Shown here one piece after another: positions 58,098 through 64,000 of a stretch of 64,000 nucleotides of DNA. Under the pieces are notes generated by a model. The model was not told where the DNA came from, searched no databases, and was given only the letters and a program-made list of their open reading frames with translations. The stretch is from Rhizobium sp. BT04. Lineage in GTDB: Bacteria > Pseudomonadota > Alphaproteobacteria > Rhizobiales > Rhizobiaceae. The stretch covers positions 372,001 to 436,000 of the forward strand of contig NZ_CP125652.1 in assembly GCF_030053135.1 (NCBI RefSeq), read 5' to 3'. How positions within the stretch are numbered: the stretch's first letter is position 1; each line of letters begins with the position of its first letter. The translations under genes and the position numbers were made by a program.

Positions 58098-59315
58098 ATG
58101 GAAGAGTTTCACAAAGTCCGGCGTTTGCCGCCTTATGTTTTCGAACAGGTCAACCGTTTGAAAGCAAGCGCGCGAGCGGGCGGCGCCGATATCATCGATC
58201 TCGGCATGGGAAACCCCGACCTTCCCACTCCCCAGTCGATCGTCGACAAGCTGTGCGAGGTCGTGCAGGATCCGCGCACGCACCGTTATTCCTCTTCCAA
58301 GGGCATTCCGGGGCTGCGCCGCGCTCAGGCCGCCTATTATGCCCGCCGTTTCGGTGTCAAGCTCAACCCGGATACGCAGGTGGTCGCCACCCTCGGCTCC
58401 AAGGAAGGCTTTGCCAACATGGCGCAGGCGATCACGGCGCCCGGTGACGTCATCCTCTGCCCGAACCCGACCTATCCGATCCACGCCTTCGGCTTCCTGA
58501 TGGCAGGCGGCGTGATCCGCTCGATGTCGGTGGAGCCGGACGAGACCTTTTTCCCGCCGCTTGAGCGCGCGGTCCGCCATTCGATCCCGAAGCCGTTGGC
58601 GCTGATCCTCAACTATCCTTCGAACCCGACGGCTTTTGTCGCGACGCTCGATTTCTACAAGGACGTCATCGCCTTCGCCAAGAAGCACGACATCATCGTG
58701 CTGTCCGACCTTGCCTATTCGGAGATCTATTTCGACGACGTCCCGCCGCCGTCGGTTCTCGAAGTGCCGGGCGCCATGGATGTGACGGTCGAGTTCACCT
58801 CGATGTCGAAGACCTTCTCCATGCCCGGCTGGCGCATGGGCTTTGCCGTCGGCAACGAGCGGCTGATCGCGGCGCTCACCCGCGTCAAGTCCTACCTCGA
58901 TTACGGCGCCTTCACGCCGATCCAGGTGGCGGCGACGCATGCGCTGAACGGCGACGGCTCCGACATTGCTGAAGTCCGCAATGTCTATAAACGTCGTCGC
59001 GACGTCATGGTCGAAAGCTTCGGCAAGGCCGGCTTCGACGTGCCGCCGCCGGCTGCCACCATGTTCGCCTGGGCGAAGATCCCGGAAAAGTTCCGCCATC
59101 TCGGCTCGCTGGAGTTTTCCAAGCTGCTGGTCGAGAAGGCCGACGTCGCCGTTGCCCCGGGCATCGGCTTCGGCGAGATGGGCGACGACTACGTCCGTCT
59201 GGCGCTTGTCGAGAACGAACACCGCATCCGTCAGGCTGCGCGCAACATCAAGAAGTTCATGTCGACGGCAGACGAAACGATGCATAACGTCATTTCGCTG
59301 AACGCGCACCGTTAA
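58098..59315 (+). CDS. PLP-dependent aminotransferase upstream of hom
   Basis: 405 residues from ATG 58098 (GGGGAATG 6 bases upstream); an ATG at 58086 adds four residues. FHKVRRLPPYVFEQVNRLKA, DIIDLGMGNPDLPTPQSIVD near 34-53, NYPSNPTAFVATLDFYKDVI near 171-190, VLSDLAYSEIYFDD near 200-213 and the PLP Lys in EFTSMSKTFSMPGWRMGFAV near 231-250. Resembles LL-diaminopimelate or AlaA-type aminotransferases of class I. Adjacent to hom, so a role in aspartate-family amino-acid synthesis is likely. Confidence 0.9.
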   Translation: MEEFHKVRRLPPYVFEQVNRLKASARAGGADIIDLGMGNPDLPTPQSIVDKLCEVVQDPRTHRYSSSKGIPGLRRAQAAYYARRFGVKLNPDTQVVATLGSKEGFANMAQAITAPGDVILCPNPTYPIHAFGFLMAGGVIRSMSVEPDETFFPPLERAVRHSIPKPLALILNYPSNPTAFVATLDFYKDVIAFAKKHDIIVLSDLAYSEIYFDDVPPPSVLEVPGAMDVTVEFTSMSKTFSMPGWRMGFAVGNERLIAALTRVKSYLDYGAFTPIQVAATHALNGDGSDIAEVRNVYKRRRDVMVESFGKAGFDVPPPAATMFAWAKIPEKFRHLGSLEFSKLLVEKADVAVAPGIGFGEMGDDYVRLALVENEHRIRQAARNIKKFMSTADETMHNVISLNAHR

Positions 59316-59376
59316 TCCAACCATTGGGCAGCCGCCTCAAGCGGCTGCCGCCACCCAGATATTTCAGGATCGATCC

Positions 59377-60702
59377 ATGGCAGATGCCCTAAAAATCGGC
59401 ATTGCGGGCTTGGGCACCGTTGGCGCCTCGCTAGTCCGCATCATTCAGCAGAAGAGCAACGAACTTGCCGTCACCTGCGGGCGTCCGATCACCATCACCG
59501 CGGTCTCCGCGCGTGACAAGTCGAGGGACCGCGGCATCGATCTTTCCGCTGTTATCTGGTTCGACCGGCCGGAAGAGCTTGCCGAAAAGGGCGATATCGA
59601 CGTCTTCGTCGAGCTGATGGGCGGCGCCGAAGGGGCGGCCAACATCTCGGTGCGCGCCGCACTCCAGCGTGGTCTCCATGTGGTGACAGCCAACAAGGCG
59701 CTACTTGCCTATCACGGCGTCGAGCTTGCGACGATCGCGGAAGAGAAGGGCGCGCTCCTAAACTTCGAGGCGGCGGTCGCCGGCGGCATCCCCGTCATCA
59801 AGGCGCTGCGCGAATCGCTGACGGGCAATGCCGTCTCGCGCATCTACGGCATCATGAACGGCACCTGCAATTACATCCTGACCAAGATGGAGAAGGAGGG
59901 GCTTTCCTTCGCCGAATGCCTCAAGGAAGCGCAGCGGCTGGGTTATGCCGAAGCCGATCCGGCCTTCGACATCGAGGGCAACGACACGGCCCACAAGCTT
60001 TCCATCCTGACGACGCTCGCCTTCGGCAATAAAATCGCGGCCGACGATATCTATCTCGAAGGCATCACCAACATCTCGATCGAGGATATCCACGCCGCCG
60101 CCGAGCTCGGTTATCGCATCAAGCTGCTGGGTGTTGCCCAGCGCACCGATACCGGCATCGAGCAGCGCGTGCACCCGACCATGGTGCCGGTCGATTCGGT
60201 CATTGCCCAGGTCGACGGTGTCACCAATGCGGTGGCGATCGAATCCGACGTGCTCGGCGAACTGCTGATGGTCGGCCCCGGCGCCGGCGGCAACGCCACG
60301 GCCTCGTCGGTCCTCGGCGACATCGCCGATATCGCCAAGAGCCAGCCGGGCGCCCAGCGCGTGCCGGTTCTCGGCCATCCCGCATCGGCGCTGGAGCCCT
60401 ACCGCAAGGCGCAGATGCAGAGCCACGAGGGTGGCTATTTCATCCGCCTGACCGTGCTCGACCGCACCGGCGTCTTTGCCAGCGTCGCAACCCGCATGGC
60501 CGAAAACAACATCTCGCTGGAATCGATCGTCCAGCGCTCCAAACAGCATCTGGCGCCGTCGCACCACCAGACGATCATTCTCGTCACTCACGCGACGATG
60601 GAAGAGTCGGTGCGCAAGGCCGTCGCCTCGATCAAGTCGGAAGGTTATCTCTTCGGCGAGCCGCAGGTGATTCGAATCGAACGTCCGAAAGAGGAAGGCT
60701 GA
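59377..60702 (+). CDS. hom: Homoserine dehydrogenase
   Basis: 441 residues. NAD(P)-binding IGIAGLGTVGASLVRIIQ near 7-24, then GLHVVTANKALLAYHG near 100-115 (catalytic Lys), GIMNGTCNYILTKME near 160-174, EADPAFDIEGNDTAHKLSIL near 195-214 (catalytic Asp/Lys region) and a C-terminal ACT domain (about 355-435, YFIRLTVLDRTGVFASVATR) for threonine feedback control. It reduces aspartate semialdehyde to homoserine. 61 bases after the aminotransferase gene. Terminator at 60731. Confidence 0.97.
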   Translation: MADALKIGIAGLGTVGASLVRIIQQKSNELAVTCGRPITITAVSARDKSRDRGIDLSAVIWFDRPEELAEKGDIDVFVELMGGAEGAANISVRAALQRGLHVVTANKALLAYHGVELATIAEEKGALLNFEAAVAGGIPVIKALRESLTGNAVSRIYGIMNGTCNYILTKMEKEGLSFAECLKEAQRLGYAEADPAFDIEGNDTAHKLSILTTLAFGNKIAADDIYLEGITNISIEDIHAAAELGYRIKLLGVAQRTDTGIEQRVHPTMVPVDSVIAQVDGVTNAVAIESDVLGELLMVGPGAGGNATASSVLGDIADIAKSQPGAQRVPVLGHPASALEPYRKAQMQSHEGGYFIRLTVLDRTGVFASVATRMAENNISLESIVQRSKQHLAPSHHQTIILVTHATMEESVRKAVASIKSEGYLFGEPQVIRIERPKEEG

Positions 60703-60730
60703 GTCCTTCTACCCGTTTCGGAATGGTTGA

Positions 60731-60760
60731 GCCGCCCTGCCTCTGGCAGGGCGGTTTTTT
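60731..60760 (+). terminator. Rho-independent terminator of hom
   Basis: CCGCCCTGCC-TCT-GGCAGGGCGG stem followed by T6, 29 bases after the hom stop codon. Confidence 0.9.
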
Positions 60761-60863
60761 CTGTTGAATATTCAGCTTCCCTAACGGAAGTTTATATTAA
60801 CAAATACCGAAATATTGATATAAATAAAACCATAGATGGTGAGTCGCCGGCGTGGAGAATTTC

Positions 60864-61109
60864 ATGAGCAAGGACAACCATGCCGGGAAAGGGTATGGCG
60901 GCCCATGCGACCAGCCGGACCCTCCTGATATGCTTGAGGAAATCCTCAAGCCGGCGCACCGTGATATCAGTCAGGGGCGCCATGACGAGGCTGACGGCGA
61001 TGAGGAAAACACGGAAGGCCGCAACTGGGCCATTCTGCTGACGCTGTTTTCGTTCCTGCTGGTGCAGTTCGCCGGCATTGCCATGATCATCTGGGCGGTG
61101 TTTTGGTAA
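60864..61109 (+). CDS. Small membrane protein between hom and recJ
   Basis: 81 residues from ATG 60864 with GGAG 9 bases upstream; a GTG at 60852 would add four residues. An acidic hydrophilic N-terminal part (GRHDEADGDEENTEGRN) precedes one C-terminal membrane helix, WAILLTLFSFLLVQFAGIAM (about 55-79). The upstream 60770-60850 is strikingly AT-rich and should hold its promoter. No family recognised. Confidence 0.68.
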   Translation: MSKDNHAGKGYGGPCDQPDPPDMLEEILKPAHRDISQGRHDEADGDEENTEGRNWAILLTLFSFLLVQFAGIAMIIWAVFW

Positions 61110-61189
61110 AAATCCGTGTCTGCAAATCCGCCGCTATGTTATCTCCGCTGCTCCTGTAGAAAGAGTAGTTGAAGTCAGCGGAGTGTGGC

Positions 61190-62992
61190 ATGGCAGATCC
61201 CGTCGATCCGGTACAGCGCGCGTTTCTCGGCGTGGAGAAATCCGCGCTCGACAATCGCTGGGTGGCGCGGCTCGACCAGGCCGGGCAGAACCGGGCGCTC
61301 GCCATGTCGCAGGTTCACGGACTGCCGGATCTGATCGCCCGCGTGCTGGCCGGGCGCGGCGTGACGGTGGACGAGGCGATCGAATTCCTCGAGCCCACCA
61401 TCCGCAGCCTGATGCCCGATCCCCATAAGCTGACAGATTGCGAAAAGGCCGCAACCCGCCTGCTGCGCGCGATCGAGCGCGGCGAGAGTGTTGCGATCTT
61501 CGGCGACTATGACGTCGACGGCGCGGCCTCCTCGGCGCTGATGTTCCGCTTTCTCAGCCATTTCGGCGTCAGGGCGAATATTTACATTCCCGACCGCGTC
61601 TTCGAAGGTTACGGCCCCAATCCGGCGGCGATCAACCAGTTGATCGACAAAGGTGCTGAGCTGATCGTCACCGTCGATTGCGGCTCCACCAGTCACGAAG
61701 CGCTGGCGGCGGCGGCCGCGCGCAATATCGATGTCGTCGTCATCGATCACCACCAGGTGACACATGAGCTGCCGCCCTGCCACGCGCTTGTTAATCCGAA
61801 CCGTGAGGACGATCTCTCGGGGCAGGGGCATCTTTGCGCCGCCGGTGTCGTCTTCATGGTGCTGGTCGCGACGCTGAGGCTGCTGCGCGCCGCCGGCAAT
61901 AAACAGATCCTGGCGATCGACCTGCTGCAATGGCTGGACATCGTCGCACTGGCGACGGTCTGCGATGTCGTGCCGCTGAAGGGCCTCAACCGGGCCTATG
62001 TGGTGAAAGGACTGGTCGCTGCCCGCCACCAGAGCAATGCCGGGCTTGCGGCACTCTTCCGTAAGGCCGGTCTCGCCGGCCCGGTGACGCCCTATCATTT
62101 CGGCTTCCTGATCGGCCCGCGCATCAATGCCGGCGGGCGGATCGGCGACGCGGCCCTCGGAAGCCGCCTGCTGACGCTCGACGATGCCGGGGAGGCGGAG
62201 GTGATCGCGCAGCGCCTCGACGAGCTCAACCGCGAGCGCCAGGCGATGGAGACCGTCATGCTGCAGGAGGCGGAAGCCGAGGCGCTCGCCGAATATGGCG
62301 ACGGCGAGGGCGCCTCCGTCATCGTCACTGCCCATGAGAAATGGCATCCCGGCATCGTCGGGCTGATCGCGGCGCGGCTGAAGGAGAAGTTCAAACGGCC
62401 GGCCTTCGCGATCGCCTTCGATGCCTCCGGCCGCGGCACCGGCTCGGGCCGCTCGATCAACGGCTTCGATATGGGCAGGATGGTGCGGGCTGCAGTCGAC
62501 GAGGGAATTCTCGTCAAGGGCGGCGGCCACGCCATGGCCGCGGGGCTGACGGTCGAGCGCGCCGATCTCGGCAGGTTGAGGACCTTCTTCACGGAGAAGT
62601 CGGCAAGGACGGTGGCAAACCTCGTCGCCAACGAGACCTTGAAGATCGACGGGGCGATCGGCGCCAGCGGCGCCACGCTCGAACTTATCGACCGCCTGGA
62701 GGCGGCCGGCCCCTATGGCTCCGGCCATGCCCAGCCGCTCTTTGCCGTACCGGCCCATCGCGTCCGCGACGCGCGCCTGGTCGGCGAGAAACATGTGAAG
62801 GTAACGCTGGAGGCCATGGACGGATCGCGGCTCGACGGCATCGCCTTCCGCGCCGCCGATACGCCGCTCGGCAATCTTCTCATCAATTCACGCGGCGCCA
62901 GCCTGCATGTCGCGGGTTCGCTCAGTGCCGAGCATTACCAGGGTGCGCGCCGCATTCAGCTGCGCGTCTGCGATGCCGCGCCGGCGAAATAG
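61190..62992 (+). CDS. recJ: Single-stranded-DNA-specific exonuclease RecJ
   Basis: 600 residues from ATG 61190. DHH phosphoesterase motifs: IFGDYDVDGAASSALMFRFL near 102-121, IVTVDCGSTSHEA near 160, VVIDHHQVTHELP near 182-194 (the DHH box), and DHHA1 with VKGGGHAMAAGLTVERADLG near 442-461; OB-fold-like C-terminal end. RecJ degrades 5'-tailed single strands in recombination and repair. Followed by tRNA-Glu genes on the other strand. Confidence 0.95.
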   Translation: MADPVDPVQRAFLGVEKSALDNRWVARLDQAGQNRALAMSQVHGLPDLIARVLAGRGVTVDEAIEFLEPTIRSLMPDPHKLTDCEKAATRLLRAIERGESVAIFGDYDVDGAASSALMFRFLSHFGVRANIYIPDRVFEGYGPNPAAINQLIDKGAELIVTVDCGSTSHEALAAAAARNIDVVVIDHHQVTHELPPCHALVNPNREDDLSGQGHLCAAGVVFMVLVATLRLLRAAGNKQILAIDLLQWLDIVALATVCDVVPLKGLNRAYVVKGLVAARHQSNAGLAALFRKAGLAGPVTPYHFGFLIGPRINAGGRIGDAALGSRLLTLDDAGEAEVIAQRLDELNRERQAMETVMLQEAEAEALAEYGDGEGASVIVTAHEKWHPGIVGLIAARLKEKFKRPAFAIAFDASGRGTGSGRSINGFDMGRMVRAAVDEGILVKGGGHAMAAGLTVERADLGRLRTFFTEKSARTVANLVANETLKIDGAIGASGATLELIDRLEAAGPYGSGHAQPLFAVPAHRVRDARLVGEKHVKVTLEAMDGSRLDGIAFRAADTPLGNLLINSRGASLHVAGSLSAEHYQGARRIQLRVCDAAPAK

Positions 62993-63039
62993 GGCTGTCG
63001 AGCAACCGCTTGAAAGACATGGAATTTAGAGAGAAGAAG

Positions 63040-63114
63040 TGGCACGCCCTAGGGGAGTCGAACCCCTCTTCCCAGAATGAAAATCTGGTGTCCTAACCGA
63101 TAGACGAAGGGCGC
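63040..63114 (-). tRNA. tRNA-Glu (anticodon TTC), copy 1
   Basis: Minus strand: acceptor GCGCCCT / AGGGCGT, D-loop TATCGGTTAGGA, anticodon loop TTTTCAT with TTC, T-arm GAGGGGTTCGACTCCCCT, discriminator G and encoded CCA (63040-63042). Identical to the copy at 63441. A TATAAG -10-like box lies about 18-25 bases upstream. Confidence 0.97.
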
Positions 63115-63292
63115 TTCCTTCGTGGTGGCGCCCTTATAGTCAGCACCTTCGAAAGCCGCAAGCGCCAAGACGCGAAAAAATCATCGTTTTCGCCGATTTA
63201 TTTCGGCTGTGGAAAAACTTGGTATCGTGAGGCGAGGGAACCAGGAAAAATAGGCCAGCGGGCTGGTTTAGGCGCCATTGGCTCAAGCCCGG

Positions 63293-63367
63293 TGGTACGC
63301 CCTAGGGGAGTCGAACCCCTCTTTACAGAATGAGAATCTGTCGTCCTAACCGATAGACGAAGGGCGC
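63293..63367 (-). tRNA. tRNA-Glu (anticodon CTC)
   Basis: Minus strand: same body as the TTC copies but anticodon stem ACAGA / TCTGT, loop TTCTCAT with CTC, discriminator A, encoded CCA. Reads GAG codons. It sits between the two TTC copies. Confidence 0.97.
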
Positions 63368-63440
63368 AAGCCATTCATTAAAATAGGCGCGCGCGCCGGC
63401 TTCTGCAAGCGGATGCGATGGCTTCTATATAGAGAGAAAG

Positions 63441-63515
63441 TGGCACGCCCTAGGGGAGTCGAACCCCTCTTCCCAGAATGAAAATCTGGTGTCCTAACCG
63501 ATAGACGAAGGGCGC
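63441..63515 (-). tRNA. tRNA-Glu (anticodon TTC), copy 2
   Basis: Same sequence as 63040-63114, including CCA. The upstream flank (GGAAGCGCC reverse side, through CTATAAGG) is also identical for about 30 bases, so the transcribed unit and its promoter were duplicated together. Confidence 0.97.
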
Positions 63516-63545
63516 TTCCTTCGTGGTGGCGCCCTTATAGTCAGG
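63516..63545 (-). promoter_or_regulatory. Duplicated promoter segment of the tRNA-Glu(TTC) genes
   Basis: About 30 bases repeated behind both TTC copies (63115-63144 and 63516-63545). On the minus strand they contain CTATAAGGGCGCCACCACGA, whose TATAAG fits a -10 box about 20 bases before the tRNA 5' end. Confidence 0.55.
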
Positions 63546-63713
63546 CGTTTTGAATCCCGCAAGCGGCAAATGCGGTTTTCTTTCAAAAAAATGACAAGAA
63601 ATCCTGCCGCGTTGCAAACGCCGATTATTGAAGCTGAATCAATAGGCTGCCGGTTGTTTCTTGAACAGCGCGAGGCGGCGCTGCCCTAACGTGATGCGAA
63701 AAGCGCGCGGCCG

Positions 63714-64000
63714 TCAGATCGCTCTTGCGGTCGTCAGCGGCGCGCGTTTGCCGCCGCAGCCCCAGTTCCAGTCACGGGTTTTGCCGGTATCGAGATGGAC
63801 CGAATCCGTGTGGCAATAGGTGCCGACGCCGCCGCGGTTCGGCAGCGAGCGGATATAGGCGGCGATGTCCCATTTCGTGACTCCGTCGATCTGGATGTCG
63901 GCTGCCTCGCAGCTCTTGTGCATCGATTCGTCAGCACCGCCGACCAGGCGGTTATGCTCTTCGTCGCGGTAGCCTGACGTCACGATAACCGGCCGGCCGA
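63714..64000 (-). CDS. Peptidase M15 (YcbK/DUF882-like) protein, C-terminal part
   Basis: Open to the right edge of the window; 95 residues visible, stop TGA at 63714. GRPVIVTSGYRDEEHNRLVG with ESMHKSCEAADI near the start, then VGTYCHTDSVHLDTGKTRDW: the H......D and H.D metal-binding pattern of M15 zinc peptidases (SGYR..xHN, SxHxxCxAxDI, HxD). It cuts D-Ala-containing peptides in peptidoglycan or is an inactive relative. N terminus and any signal peptide lie outside the window. Confidence 0.85.
   Translation of the reverse strand, partial: GRPVIVTSGYRDEEHNRLVGGADESMHKSCEAADIQIDGVTKWDIAAYIRSLPNRGGVGTYCHTDSVHLDTGKTRDWNWGCGGKRAPLTTARAI

Noticed and set aside
63040-63515. Direct repeats suggesting a mobile element
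   Set aside because: They are tRNA-Glu genes with duplicated flanks.

Overview
The window is a GC-rich alphaproteobacterial chromosome segment, almost certainly Rhizobium (R. etli / R. leguminosarum type). The evidence is a single-chain SecDF, two DUF1127 mini-proteins beside an anti-Shine-Dalgarno small RNA, a DUF2778 transpeptidase-like protein, PhaC, gatCA separate from gatB, the type of dispersed intergenic palindromes, and the overall gene set. I read everything by eye; no database search was run.

Layout. 1-17.5 kb is host core: the end of yajC, secDF, an Mth938-like and a phytoene-synthase-like protein, trmFO (minus), two DUF1127 genes and an anti-SD sRNA (minus), a DUF2157/GDYXXLXY membrane pair, tRNA-Leu(TAG), tig, an NTF2-like protein, then minus-strand genes for a B12-type radical SAM protein, an endonuclease/exonuclease/phosphatase protein, sthA and an FMN alpha-hydroxy-acid dehydrogenase.

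17.87-34.44 kb is an integrated phage-like element of about 16.6 kb that has split radC. The RadC N-terminal part (HhH domain) lies at 34420-34962 and its C-terminal JAMM metalloprotease-like domain at 17575-17958. The element carries a tyrosine integrase, an excisionase-like protein, an XRE repressor with palindromic operators, a replication-type winged-helix gene with four 26-bp palindromes inside its coding sequence, HNH nucleases, a small terminase, a prohead protease, a tape measure and tail proteins, plus several secreted, lipoprotein or membrane cargo genes. I find no large terminase, portal, major capsid or endolysin gene, so it is a reduced prophage or a phage satellite. The integrase stop codon overlaps the start of the RadC C-terminal fragment, so the element may drive expression of that domain.

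35-64 kb returns to host genes: map, a TetR regulator, ruvX, a metallo-beta-lactamase-fold hydrolase, gatC-gatA, gatB, four GNAT acetyltransferases, a frameshifted yjhX, an NDUFA12-like complex I accessory protein, DUF2155 and DUF2167 proteins, the minus-strand run aroQ-accB-accC-aat, a DsbA-like oxidoreductase, two aminotransferases, a DUF2778 protein, phaC, hom, recJ, three tRNA-Glu genes and the end of a peptidase M15 gene.

How the genes work together: SecDF/YajC assist export; tRNA-Leu, tRNA-Glu, GatCAB, TrmFO, tig, map and aat serve translation and protein quality; AccB/AccC feed fatty-acid synthesis; PhaC stores carbon; Hom and the adjacent aminotransferase belong to aspartate-family amino-acid synthesis; RuvX, RecJ and the interrupted RadC relate to DNA repair. 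The most unusual parts are the radC-disrupting element, the palindrome array inside its replication gene, and the DUF1127/sRNA locus with shared upstream TGCA-type motifs.
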